From positions 2,657,043 through 2,721,042 of the forward strand of contig CP129469.1 of the NCBI GenBank assembly GCA_030583665.1: 64,000 nt of DNA, read 5' to 3'. This document shows, one piece after another, positions 16,920-25,265 of the stretch (position 1 is the stretch's first letter; each line of letters opens with the position of its first letter). Under the pieces are notes generated by a model, which saw only the letters and a list, made by a program, of their open reading frames with translations, did no database searches and had not been told where the DNA came from. The DNA is from Candidatus Jettenia sp. AMX2 (lineage in GTDB: Bacteria; Planctomycetota; Brocadiia; Brocadiales; Brocadiaceae). The position numbers and the translations under genes are program-made.

Positions 16920-17133
16920 GATCAATAAATAACCACAAAGCAACAATCTCAAAGGGTAAAATTCCTATAGAAAATACAATTATAAACAAATGACCCCGAA
17001 GTAGTAATACGATTGTAGGTCAATGAAAATAACCATGAACAAATATTCCCGAAGGGATGTCATGATGATAGATAACTACTACATAGTCAACTTATAGTAT
17101 CTAACAGATGAAACCGAACAGAATATGGTTATG

Positions 17134-17262
17134 TCTTTCTTTATGTTCCTCATAAACTTCGTGTGCTTCGTGTTAAAAACAATTTCAATGTTGGGTGGGC
17201 ATTGCCCACCAAACAAGACCGTTTCTGTCATTGCGAGGAGTGAAGCGACGAAGCAATCTCAT
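17134..17262 (+). repeat. Approximately 130-bp dispersed repeat, copy 1
   Basis: Contains CTTCGTGTGCTTCGTGTTAA, GGTGGGCATTGCCCACC and TCATTGCGAGGAG. A clearly related copy lies inverted at 30427-30559, and fragments are at 57837-57882 and 58309-58330. Confidence 0.8.
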
Positions 17263-17319
17263 TGTCATGGGGGAGAGATTGCTTCGGATAAAACCCTTTT
17301 GAATGCCGGTTACAGATCA

Positions 17320-17388
17320 ACAACCCTGAAAGGGTGATATGATTATAGCAAAAGAATAACAACGAATAAACAACCCCGAAGGGGTGAC
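17320..17388 (-). repeat. 69-bp REP-like unit, copy B (inverted, diverged)
   Basis: Reverse orientation to copy A. It keeps GATTATAGCAAAAGA and the outer ACCCCGAAGGGGTGAC palindrome; the inner palindrome is diverged (ACCCTGAAAGGGT). A partial copy of one palindrome is also visible at about 17047-17066. Confidence 0.8.
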
Positions 17389-17439
17389 ATGCTCCATAAG
17401 TAAGAGACAGGGCCATCAGGGAACAGGTATATTCCCGGA

Positions 17440-17991
17440 TTATTTCACTATTTCTTTTATGTCTGAACATGCTGATGTTTCTGTGAAAGAATATGGGCAA
17501 ACTGCGGGACTATTTCGCGACTGAAGCCAATAATATCCATTCCCACATTGACACAATATTAATCCATTACGTTTTAACTGATTGGGCCATGATTCAAAAA
17601 ATGGGAACAGGGCAGCGCTTACTGTGGCAAATGCCTTTTGTTTTTCCTGTATATCTCCTGCCTTCAGCAGTTCCTCTGCCCCTTCAAAAACATGCTCCAT
17701 CATATGGCGGCCGGGTCCCTCAGGTTCAGACAAAACACCCTGCTGTGCAGCATCTGACATTTTCCTGGCTAAATCCGCAATCCCTTCTGTTTCTTTTCTT
17801 ATGAAATGTTCATAGATGCCCTGATAGGCTGACAATACAGACTGAAGATGGGCAAATGTCTTCTTCCCGATGGTTATTATTACATCATGGGAATGATCAT
17901 GACCTTTATGGGCAAAAACATTTTGTACCTGGTAGCAATAAATAATAAAAAAAATAATGAGACATTTCTTTACATACTTGTTTTTTACCAT
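17440..17991 (-). CDS. Histidine-rich-start periplasmic protein, DUF3347-like
   Basis: This protein of about 183 residues has a signal peptide ending near VFA, followed by a metal-binding-like HKGHDHSHD segment at the mature N-terminus. The rest is helical, with a C-terminal CQCGNGYYWLQ and Pro/Cys-containing tail that recalls DUF3347 proteins linked to metal efflux systems. I chose ATG 17991 because AGGGAG lies 6 nt upstream; the ATG at 18012 has no such site. It follows an outer-membrane protein gene by about 40 nt in the nickel/cobalt locus, so a metal-handling role is plausible. Confidence 0.65.
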   Translation of the reverse strand: MVKNKYVKKCLIIFFIIYCYQVQNVFAHKGHDHSHDVIITIGKKTFAHLQSVLSAYQGIYEHFIRKETEGIADLARKMSDAAQQGVLSEPEGPGRHMMEHVFEGAEELLKAGDIQEKQKAFATVSAALFPFFESWPNQLKRNGLILCQCGNGYYWLQSRNSPAVCPYSFTETSACSDIKEIVK

Positions 17992-18032
17992 AGATAACTC
18001 CCTTTGTATCATTTAGCGGAACATTTAAAATA

Positions 18033-19043
18033 TTAAAACGAGATCGAGGCGGTAACTATTGCCCGGTACTTTTCCAGCCCCTCACCGCCCTGCTGACTTG
18101 CCTCCTGATTCAGGTCTTTCCAAACAGGGAATTTTATCAAGGCCCCGATGCTAACATATTTCCTAAAGGTGAATCTTACTCCCGGAGAGAGATAGTGTAT
18201 TAATCCTCCGGAATCATCTACCTTCATTTTATCCTCAACATCTTTTTTAAGATAAAGCAAATTTGACTCTCCGATAATATCTACTCGGGAGAGAATGCCC
18301 CCCATATCTTCATAGACCTGATATACCCCTGCAACATTAAAACGTGTCTCTGTTCCTGCTTTTTCTCCGTCATATTCTGAAAACACATTCAAAGATGTAT
18401 CTCCTACAAGGGTAAAATGAGGAAAAAGCTGCCTGGATGCAGCAAATCCACCGGTGAAAGACGGGGAACCAAAGCCAGGCTGCATGCCCAGCTCAAATGG
18501 ATCACCCTCTCTATCGCGTTTTGTAGTGCTTCCGGTTGGCACGGTAAACCCTGCAAAGAATGACATCTTCAGATCGTCCAGGGTATAAGGCGCCCCATAG
18601 GTGTCTTCCGGGCCAAAACTATACAGGCCGCGAATACCGTCACGCACACCAAGCTTAAAACCGTATTGAACCATGAAACCCAGATCTCCAAAACCTTTTG
18701 AGGTGCCTAAGGTGTCCTGCTTCTTAACAGACAGGGGAAGGTTTGCATAAAGGGATAACGCATCGGTAAGTCCATAACCAATAAGGGTATTAGCAAAGAT
18801 AAATGATTTAACATTTTCAGGCTCAGCATGGCTTTTCTGTATAAACGGAACATACTCAAATCTTTCGAACAATAAAAACCTTCCTCTGCCCATGGCTAAA
18901 GGCGATGATGTTTCAATAGGCGCACCCGGACCAAATGCAGTGGAAATACCCCCACCGTGATGCGCAAGGGCTTCATGTCCCTTCCATAATAAAAATGTTG
19001 ACAAAAAAACAACAAAAAGAATAAAACGGTGTTTCCGCTGCAT
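18033..19043 (-). CDS. Outer-membrane beta-barrel protein (phenol_MetA_deg/transporter-like)
   Basis: This protein of about 336 residues has a signal peptide ending near ALA, a short His/Gly start (HHGGG) and many alternating amphipathic strands, ending in a terminal Phe (TASISF). It resembles PF13557-type outer-membrane proteins often found near metal transporters. The start at 19043 follows AAGGAG with 9-nt spacing; an upstream TTG is less likely. It lies between cbiO and the His-rich gene, and may let a metal complex cross the outer membrane. Confidence 0.7.
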   Translation of the reverse strand: MQRKHRFILFVVFLSTFLLWKGHEALAHHGGGISTAFGPGAPIETSSPLAMGRGRFLLFERFEYVPFIQKSHAEPENVKSFIFANTLIGYGLTDALSLYANLPLSVKKQDTLGTSKGFGDLGFMVQYGFKLGVRDGIRGLYSFGPEDTYGAPYTLDDLKMSFFAGFTVPTGSTTKRDREGDPFELGMQPGFGSPSFTGGFAASRQLFPHFTLVGDTSLNVFSEYDGEKAGTETRFNVAGVYQVYEDMGGILSRVDIIGESNLLYLKKDVEDKMKVDDSGGLIHYLSPGVRFTFRKYVSIGALIKFPVWKDLNQEASQQGGEGLEKYRAIVTASISF

Positions 19044-19375
19044 ACACAATGTCTCCTTTCGGTTAAATCAGATTCTTCACTTCGAACAGAATGACTGTGT
19101 TTGACATTCTGAGGGAGCAAAGTAACCAAATAATCTCTGTTTGAAATTCTTATACAATTACAATCAAGCAGTTTTGTTATACATAACGACATAAATAATG
19201 CCTGAAATCTTTGACATTATGAAAAACCGAACAATACCTTAGGGAAATTATGCGGCATTATTTAAGTCGCTATCTATAGTTGACTGCACGCTCATTATGA
19301 AGCCCGTACAGGCCATCTGAACGAATATCACAATAATACTATCAAAATATTCGTGTTACTCATGTTAAAAAATTT

Positions 19376-20098
19376 TTACCTTTCTATCGCCTCCATTCCA
19401 TGCTGTTTTAGCAAATCTTCATCATGGATTAATTCAAGAGTAGGTCTGTCTGCAATAATTTTCCCGTTATCCATAAGAATACAGCGTCCTGTAGACTCCT
19501 TTATTAAATATAAATCATGTGTTGCTATCATCAGTGCGATTTGCAGTTCCTTCAGATAGGTTATCAGGCGGCGCCTGTGGTAGTGATCCAAATCGTTTGC
19601 CGGCTCATCCAGGATCAGCAGATCCGGTCCCATCGCCATCGCAGCAGCCAGAATGACCCTCCGCTTTTCTCCACCGGATAAATGCTGGGGTGGTCGCAAA
19701 CGCACATCCTCCAGTCCAAAATATGCAAGCCATTTTTCCACGGTATCCACGACCTGTTGTTTCTTCCAGCCCAGATTTCTCGGGCCAAACGCAATCTCTT
19801 CCCATACGGAAGAACAGAATATCTGATCATTTACCTGCTGAAAAGTCAGCGCCACGCGACGCCTTACCTCATTGATATTTTTTATTTCTGTAAGCGGATG
19901 TCCAAAGACCTCTACATACCCTGAAGAGGGCTTGAACAAGCCGTTGAGATGCCAGAAAAGGGTAGTTTTCCCAGCACCGCTCGGTCCTATAACTCCCACT
20001 TTTTCACCCTGATGTACAGAAAAGGACAAGTCAGATAATGCCTGCCTTCCGTTCTGATAACAGAATGTTACATTGTTTACATGGATAACACAGGACAT
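19376..20098 (-). CDS. cbiO: Energy-coupling-factor ATPase CbiO-like (cobalt/nickel)
   Basis: This ABC ATPase of about 240 residues has Walker A GPSGAGKTT near 40-48, signature LSGGEKRR near 138-145, Walker B LLILDEPANDLD near 160-171 and H-loop ATHD. It pairs with CbiQ to drive metal uptake through the ECF-type transporter. I chose ATG 20098 over an upstream TTG; it overlaps the end of cbiQ by 22 nt. Confidence 0.9.
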   Translation of the reverse strand: MSCVIHVNNVTFCYQNGRQALSDLSFSVHQGEKVGVIGPSGAGKTTLFWHLNGLFKPSSGYVEVFGHPLTEIKNINEVRRRVALTFQQVNDQIFCSSVWEEIAFGPRNLGWKKQQVVDTVEKWLAYFGLEDVRLRPPQHLSGGEKRRVILAAAMAMGPDLLILDEPANDLDHYHRRRLITYLKELQIALMIATHDLYLIKESTGRCILMDNGKIIADRPTLELIHDEDLLKQHGMEAIER

Positions 20099-20763
20099 CC
20101 CAAAAATACTCCGGCCCAAACAATACCTGCAAAAATACCCAGAATGATTATACTCCCGTAAGGGAACGCGCTGTCATCATCGGCCAGTACAGGGAATACA
20201 CCGCTAAATCCCCTGGATTGCATTGCCCGCTCCACATTTTCGGCCTGTTCAAAACTGGCAATAAGCAAGCAACCAATTGCGCCTGCAATATTATATAACT
20301 GCAGAGGATATATGCCTTTTCCTGCCCCACGGGAGGCCTGTGCTGCAAGCATTGTTTTCAACCGTTCGGACAATATAGGCAAAAACCGTGCAGTAAAGGC
20401 TATAATATGAATCAGGATTGAAGGTATTCCAAGTCTTTCAAAGGACGACAGGATTTTATCAAACCCAACCCATGTAATCCAGACTACAATCCACAACCAC
20501 ATCGACAGCATTTTCACCATCACCACCGGAGCAATCTGTCGTCCTTCATGTGTCCAGAGGAGGCTTATGCCCGTCAGAAGGAAAAAAATCAATATCCCTT
20601 TACAACGCGATAGCGTCAAAAAGGTATTTTTTACTACAAGGACAGCAAAGCTAACAATAGTAATCAGGCAGATCAGCAGCACGGATAAACTGTCGAGCAG
20701 TCCAATCCCGAATAAAATCATTAATACGAGTACCGTACTAATTCTTGTTGAGGGCGGTGACAT
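20077..20763 (-). CDS. cbiQ: Energy-coupling-factor transmembrane protein CbiQ-like
   Basis: This 228-residue inner-membrane protein has several hydrophobic helices and the coupling motif AQASRG (about 143-148), which docks to the ATPase, with a second SRG in ERAMQSRGF. It lies 34 nt after the NikL-like gene and overlaps cbiO. Confidence 0.88.
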   Translation of the reverse strand: MSPPSTRISTVLVLMILFGIGLLDSLSVLLICLITIVSFAVLVVKNTFLTLSRCKGILIFFLLTGISLLWTHEGRQIAPVVMVKMLSMWLWIVVWITWVGFDKILSSFERLGIPSILIHIIAFTARFLPILSERLKTMLAAQASRGAGKGIYPLQLYNIAGAIGCLLIASFEQAENVERAMQSRGFSGVFPVLADDDSAFPYGSIIILGIFAGIVWAGVFLGCPVLSM

Positions 20764-20797
20764 TTTAAATACATCTCTTCTTTCATAACAAAAGGGT

Positions 20798-21202
20798 TTA
20801 AATCAGGTAACGCTTAGTCACAAAGATGATACCAAAAATGATTGCAATCCCCGCTATGATACGAACTATGAAATTATCGAAAAACCCATTTGCAGTTCCT
20901 TGTAAAGCCTCCTGCCATGTTAGTTGGGCACGGTGTCCACCTCCCGCTTCCACTACGACCATGTAAGGTTCATCGTCAATATCCTGCTGAGGTATAATCC
21001 AGTTTCCCCTTTCATCAAGAGTATCCCTCAGGATTTCAATGCCATCCATATCCACAACTATCAGGACAGCGTTGGATGCAGGCGATTTATCGCTAAAGTA
21101 AGCATGGAGTTTTCCTTCTCTGGAAGCAAGGTAGAGTCCGTGGGCAATTGCCTCTGAACAGATAAAAAGAATAAAGAAAATAACGAGAGAGAAGAGTTTC
21201 AT
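20798..21202 (-). CDS. NikL-like periplasmic component of a nickel/cobalt ECF transporter
   Basis: This protein of about 134 residues has a signal peptide ending SEAIA, an Ig-like beta domain (about 20-95) with DERGNWIIPQQD and EAGGGHRAQ, and a C-terminal transmembrane helix (about 110-130). It sits where cbiN or nikL usually lies, between cbiM and cbiQ. Its GGGH and beta domain match NikL proteins better than the short two-helix CbiN. The start overlaps the end of cbiM (ATGA). Confidence 0.7.
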   Translation of the reverse strand: MKLFSLVIFFILFICSEAIAHGLYLASREGKLHAYFSDKSPASNAVLIVVDMDGIEILRDTLDERGNWIIPQQDIDDEPYMVVVEAGGGHRAQLTWQEALQGTANGFFDNFIVRIIAGIAIIFGIIFVTKRYLI

Positions 21203-21804
21203 GAAGAAACCCCCAGTAATGAAGGTCTGACTTTTTGTAAAAAATGCACAAGCAAAAAGCTGATGATGCCCTCCACGAAAACAACCGGAATATGACCAAG
21301 AAAAACCAGTCTTGCAAGGGAGGCAAACCCCTGATGTGTCGTAACGAGTGCAGCGAAGAGCAGTATTACAGAAACAAGAATTGTTCCCCCTCCTATAAGC
21401 GCACCGATCCATGGACGTTTCTTTGGAGAAGTTATCTTCATCCAGTGACGGCCCATCACGCCCATTACCGCCCCTGGCACTGCCATGATGAAAATATTGA
21501 CACCCAATACCGTAAGCCCTCCAAAACCTATTAAGAGAGCCTGTAATAAAAGCCCGACCGTAACAACAGTCAATGCACCCCATCCAAGCAGAAGTCCGGC
21601 TATACCAGCAAGCACAAGATGCATGCTGAAAGGACCAATTGGTATGTGGATCGCTGAACCGGCAAAAAATGCAGCGGCTACCACCCCGTATACCCCTACC
21701 TGTTCCGGCCGCAGATGGCGAACCGATACTCCTAATGTCGGTATGGCTACTGCCCATCCTATACCGATAATGTATGGTGAAAGTACTCCGTCACTGATAT
21801 GCAT
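21199..21804 (-). CDS. cbiM: CbiM/NikM-like substrate-binding membrane subunit
   Basis: This 201-residue, multi-helix protein begins Met-His-Ile-Ser-Asp-Gly, the N-terminus expected of CbiM/NikM, where Met1 and His2 bind the metal. This favours ATG 21802-21804 over the TTG just before it. Conserved HIPIGPFSMHL follows near residue 53. It is the specificity subunit for Ni2+ or Co2+. The upstream region holds a structured leader and a candidate promoter. NikR nearby suggests nickel. Confidence 0.9.
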   Translation of the reverse strand: MHISDGVLSPYIIGIGWAVAIPTLGVSVRHLRPEQVGVYGVVAAAFFAGSAIHIPIGPFSMHLVLAGIAGLLLGWGALTVVTVGLLLQALLIGFGGLTVLGVNIFIMAVPGAVMGVMGRHWMKITSPKKRPWIGALIGGGTILVSVILLFAALVTTHQGFASLARLVFLGHIPVVFVEGIISFLLVHFLQKVRPSLLGVSS

Positions 21805-21903
21805 CAACGATTCCCTGGATGAAATAAATTCTTAGGCTTTGCCTCAGAATGGTGCAAAGCGAATACTTGCCATAAACAAAGCCGAAAGATGGTAGTTAGG
21901 CGG

Positions 21904-21986
21904 CAGGTCTTATACGTTTTCAATATAAGATTCGACAGGCTGTCCGAGAATTCACTTTTTGCGAATTTATAGCCTGCCAAGACCTG
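21904..21986 (-). ncRNA. Structured leader of the cbiM operon (candidate metal or cobalamin riboswitch, or operator)
   Basis: On the minus strand an 8-bp outer stem (CAGGTCTT at 21979-21986 with AAGACCTG at 21904-21911) encloses an inner stem (GCAGGCT at 21971-21977 with AGCCTGT at 21935-21941). A 6-bp hairpin CTTATA / TATAAG between the inner stem and the outer 3' strand shares bases AAG with the outer stem. The folds are mutually exclusive in part, as in regulatory leaders. The CAGGC/CAGCC pair recalls the NiCo (czcD) riboswitch, but most of that consensus was not identified. The same DNA contains the dyad TCTTATA-N9-TATAAGA, which might instead be a NikR operator. Confidence 0.4.
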
Positions 21987-22027
21987 ACTCCTTTGCTCTT
22001 TGCAATATAAATGCTACGATTTAGAGT

Positions 22028-22055
22028 ATTGTAACATCACAGTGAGTAATATCAA
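22028..22055 (-). promoter_or_regulatory. Candidate promoter for the cbiM operon
   Basis: On the minus strand: TTGATA (22050-22055), 16-bp spacer, TACAAT (22028-22033). Transcription would start near 22021, giving a leader of about 217 nt that includes the structured region. Confidence 0.45.
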
Positions 22056-22347
22056 GGTTTTTTGTAAAATTGTGAATGTTCACTGCAAAGGCGCAGGGAT
22101 TGTCCTCATGAAAGCGGGGAATAAGGGATACGTAAATATTAAAAGAATAAATGTAATCCTGTGTGGAATGTCAGGCTTCATAATTTTGAAGTGAAAGATT
22201 CTTTGGATTTCTTTTCAGAGACTCTTCGGAGATTATCGACGGTATCCCACCAGAATGAAGAAACGAATGGTCCGGCCCGGTTTCATCGTCTGTCTTAGTT
22301 CTTTAAAAAACCATATAGTGTTACCGGTAAGGAGATTTTTCTTAAAA

Positions 22348-22764
22348 TCACAGAACCTCCTTTCCCGTTGTAGTCATGGCAAAACCACCATGCTTCACAC
22401 CTTTTGCAGATTTTAATTTTCCATATAATGCTTCTATATCTTTCGGCTTACCTTTTAATACAATTATTTCAAGGCAATTATCATGATCCAGATGAATATG
22501 CTGGGTAGAGAGGATAATCGTATGATAATCGTGCTGGATATCAATCAGGAAATTTGTTAATTCTCTTTTATGATGATTATAAACAAGGGTGATTGAACCG
22601 GTAACCTCTTTACCCTCCTGCCACTCTTTTTTAACCAAATCATCTCTAATCAGGTCACGTATGGCCTCGGAACGGTTCGTATATTTTTTCTCTTTTATGT
22701 GTTCATCAAACCTCTTGAGTAATCCTTTCTCCAGCGAGACCCCAAATCTGACCAAATTTGACAT
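22348..22764 (-). CDS. nikR: Nickel-responsive regulator NikR
   Basis: This protein of about 138 residues has an N-terminal ribbon-helix-helix domain (RFGVSLEKGLLKRFDEHI then NRSEAIRDLIR) and a C-terminal ACT-like nickel domain with the ligand set HIHLDHDNCLE. Its metal ligands are His and Cys residues of this segment plus another His upstream. NikR represses nickel uptake genes when nickel is plentiful. The start is set by AAGGAG before ATG 22764. The cbiM transport genes follow on the same strand about 540 bp away and are likely targets. Confidence 0.93.
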   Translation of the reverse strand: MSNLVRFGVSLEKGLLKRFDEHIKEKKYTNRSEAIRDLIRDDLVKKEWQEGKEVTGSITLVYNHHKRELTNFLIDIQHDYHTIILSTQHIHLDHDNCLEIIVLKGKPKDIEALYGKLKSAKGVKHGGFAMTTTGKEVL

Positions 22765-23115
22765 AAACACTCCTTGTGGTTCCAGTGCTGACATTAAAAA
22801 CCATAGTGTGGCATAGCCACAACAAAAAAAATTTAACCATAAGTTTGCAAAAAAACCTTGCCCTGAACGTAGTAAAATGTCTGCTATAAAACAAGATCTT
22901 ACAAATTTGCAATACCGATATTATCAGAGAAGATTTCAATATATCATAATAAATCGGATTGCTTTTTAAAAGACAAAAACATGATAATGAAGTTCCTGTT
23001 CGCTCAACAGCACAGGCATTTTCACTCCACGAAAAATGTATAGTTCATTTCAAAAAGCTAAAATATTGCCATTTTTCTGTTTTTCTCCATAATAATTCAT
23101 GGTATTATCTTTGCT
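22765..23115. other. Divergent intergenic region
   Basis: Lies between nikR (minus) and the MBL gene (plus) and must hold both promoters. I see no clear -35/-10 pair, repeat or hidden gene. Confidence 0.4.
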
Positions 23116-23931
23116 ATGAAACAGACAGCAGAAACCGACTACATAAAATTTCTCGGAACGGCAGGCGCCAGGATCGTAGTCTCAAGACAGTTGCGCGCCT
23201 CAGGCGGGATGTGGTTCTCACTCGATGGATTTAATGTACTAGTGGACCCGGGCCCTGGTTGTCTGGTACGGTGTGTTTCCAGCAGGCCAAAGATGGACCC
23301 CATGAACCTGGATGCCATCATCCTAACCCACAGGCATCTTGATCATGCGGCAGATGTAAACGTCATGATTGAGGCAATCACCGAAGGAGGGTTCAAAAAA
23401 CGGGGCATACTTTATACACCGGAAGATGCATTAACAGATGACCCTGTTGTATTCAGATATGTAAGGGATTATCTTTCGGGAATAAAGATTATGAAAGAAG
23501 GGGGAAGGTACAAGCTCTCGGATACGGTTTCTTTTGAAACCCCTGTAAGGCATCAGCATCCGAATGAAACATATGGTCTCAAATTTTTTACCCCGCGGTA
23601 TACGATTTCCTTAATTGTCGATACCCGTTATTTCCCGGAATTACTAAAATACTATAAGGGAGAGGTCCTGATCGTAAATGTGGTCCGTTACAATTCAGGT
23701 AAAGATACAAAAAAATGGCTTTACCATTTAACGATAAGAGATGTGAAGGAGATAGTTACAACCTTACAACCTAAGGTAACCATATTAAACCATTTTGGCA
23801 TGACCATGGTTAAAGCACAGCCACATCGAGTTGCAGAACAGCTATCGAAAGAAACTGGTTTTAGGATCATTGCAGCAGGGGATGGCATGAATTTCAACTT
23901 AATGGAAAAATTGAACGGGGAAGTGTCTTGA
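23116..23931 (+). CDS. MBL-fold metallo-hydrolase
   Basis: This 271-residue protein has the metal-binding motif THRHLDHAAD (about 75-84) and a later His-containing NHFG motif, plus a preceding DPGPG. This is a beta-lactamase-like metallohydrolase fold resembling RNase Z/PhnP-type small hydrolases. The substrate is unknown. It stands alone, divergent from nikR and convergent with tatA. Confidence 0.85.
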   Translation: MKQTAETDYIKFLGTAGARIVVSRQLRASGGMWFSLDGFNVLVDPGPGCLVRCVSSRPKMDPMNLDAIILTHRHLDHAADVNVMIEAITEGGFKKRGILYTPEDALTDDPVVFRYVRDYLSGIKIMKEGGRYKLSDTVSFETPVRHQHPNETYGLKFFTPRYTISLIVDTRYFPELLKYYKGEVLIVNVVRYNSGKDTKKWLYHLTIRDVKEIVTTLQPKVTILNHFGMTMVKAQPHRVAEQLSKETGFRIIAAGDGMNFNLMEKLNGEVS

Positions 23932-23990
23932 GTCCCATATAACCGGAATTTTGTAACATACCACTAAACAGGGCACAAGACCAGTCTTCT

Positions 23991-24203
23991 TTATTGCTGT
24001 ATCTTTAATTTTGTGATTGTGTCTATACCGTTCTTTATTTCTTTCACCTCTTTAATCTCTTCCTCTACACCTTTGAAGCCCTGCCGGAAGCTTGCAAAAC
24101 TCTTTCCTACGGACCTCATTACATCCGGTAATCTTTTCCCAAAAAAGAGAAAAACAATACTACCGATGATAACCCATTCCCAACCGCCCGGCAAAGAAAA
24201 CAT
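23991..24203 (-). CDS. tatA: Sec-independent translocase TatA/E subunit
   Basis: This 70-residue protein has the short N-terminal helix (about 8-22), the FFGKRLPDVMRSVG hinge motif and an amphipathic charged tail, typical of TatA. TatA forms the export pore for folded proteins. GGGAG lies before the ATG. It follows the polyprenyl synthase gene by 14 nt. No tatC is seen in the window. Confidence 0.9.
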   Translation of the reverse strand: MFSLPGGWEWVIIGSIVFLFFGKRLPDVMRSVGKSFASFRQGFKGVEEEIKEVKEIKNGIDTITKLKIQQ

Positions 24204-24217
24204 AGAAATTCTCCCGT

Positions 24218-25189
24218 TTATTTTCGTCTTTCAACAATATAATCTGCTAATTCCAGCAAGGTAGTTTTGTATTTTGAATCAGGCAGGGGGGCAATCTCAT
24301 CCTGTGCCTGTTTCACAAAATTCCGTGCCGTATTAAAAGCGTATTCTACCGCATCATGTTCTGTTAACAAATCCATGATGGCATCCTTCGTCTCGTTAAC
24401 ATCATGCTGAAATATCAGTTCACGCGTTCTTTCAAGTTTGTTTTTCGGAAGTTGATTCACAAGCCTGATAAGGGGTAGGGTAAGTTTTCCCTTCTGTATG
24501 TCAGTATTTAATGATTTTCCAATCTCTTCCTCGGTACCCATGACATCCAGGCAGTCATCTACAATTTGAAAAGCGATTCCAGTTTTCAGGCCGTAATTGA
24601 ACAGCAGATCAGCAACCTTGCGGTTGGCACCGGCAAAAGTTGCTCCCAAACGGCAGCTTGCAGCACAGAGAGATGCCGTTTTTCTTTCGATAATATCGAA
24701 GTAGTCTTTCTCATTCAAACCGATATCGTAACGCCGCTGAAGCTGAATAATCTCCCCTTCGCTCATAATATTAACAGTCTGAGAAAGCAGGAGAGTCGCG
24801 ACCTGGGAATCAAGGGCTGAAAGTATCGTGAATCCTCTTGAAAAGAGATAATCCCCGAACAGGATGGATATTTCCCTTCCCCATTTTGAATTAACACTTT
24901 CAACATGCCTCCGCATCGTAGCTTCATCAATAATATCATCATGAACAAGGGTTGCGGTATGTACCATCTCTACCACAACAGCAAGGTCTATGTGCTGAGG
25001 CAATATTTCACCAACACATTTCCCCGATAACAATACCAAAGCAGGGCGCAGCCTTTTCCCTTTATATTTACTGATGTGGGAAATAATTTCTGCCAAAGAA
25101 TTCCCTTCAGGTTTTAGTTCTTTATAGAATCGGGTCTCAACCTCGTCCAGATATACCTTGATTGAGTCGAATATACCCAGAGTCTCCAC
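24218..25189 (-). CDS. Polyprenyl diphosphate synthase
   Basis: This 323-residue protein has both aspartate-rich motifs: DDIIDEA (about 98-104) and DDCLD (about 225-229), plus GKRLRP. It makes long-chain isoprenyl diphosphate for quinone side chains (octaprenyl- or heptaprenyl-type) or undecaprenyl carriers. The start is GTG with GGAG upstream. It is the upstream partner of tatA in a short minus-strand unit. A quinone tail role would suit the nearby complex I and ubiB. Confidence 0.88.
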   Translation of the reverse strand: METLGIFDSIKVYLDEVETRFYKELKPEGNSLAEIISHISKYKGKRLRPALVLLSGKCVGEILPQHIDLAVVVEMVHTATLVHDDIIDEATMRRHVESVNSKWGREISILFGDYLFSRGFTILSALDSQVATLLLSQTVNIMSEGEIIQLQRRYDIGLNEKDYFDIIERKTASLCAASCRLGATFAGANRKVADLLFNYGLKTGIAFQIVDDCLDVMGTEEEIGKSLNTDIQKGKLTLPLIRLVNQLPKNKLERTRELIFQHDVNETKDAIMDLLTEHDAVEYAFNTARNFVKQAQDEIAPLPDSKYKTTLLELADYIVERRK

Positions 25190-25265
25190 AATTAATGCTC
25201 TCCTTCCTTCTTCTAATGTTGGTAAAGGTAATAAGGCCTTATAATATCAGTCACTAGAAAAAAAG

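Larger units (their letters stand above)
16706..17439. other. Repeat-rich gene-free stretch
   Basis: Holds two 69-bp units, one partial palindrome and the 130-bp repeat. No coding frame stands out. Confidence 0.6.
21805..22347. other. Leader and spacer between cbiM and nikR
   Basis: Contains the structured leader and promoter. The part from 22060 to 22347 shows no credible gene or repeat. Confidence 0.5.

Noticed and set aside
20798-21757. 319-residue frame over cbiM and the NikL-like gene
   Set aside because: Only the last 134 residues are coding; the upstream part is an out-of-frame shadow of cbiM. I placed the start at 21202.
22000-22194. 64-residue plus-strand frame between cbiM and nikR
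   Set aside because: No ribosome site or recognisable motif, and it overlaps the antisense of the candidate leader and promoter.
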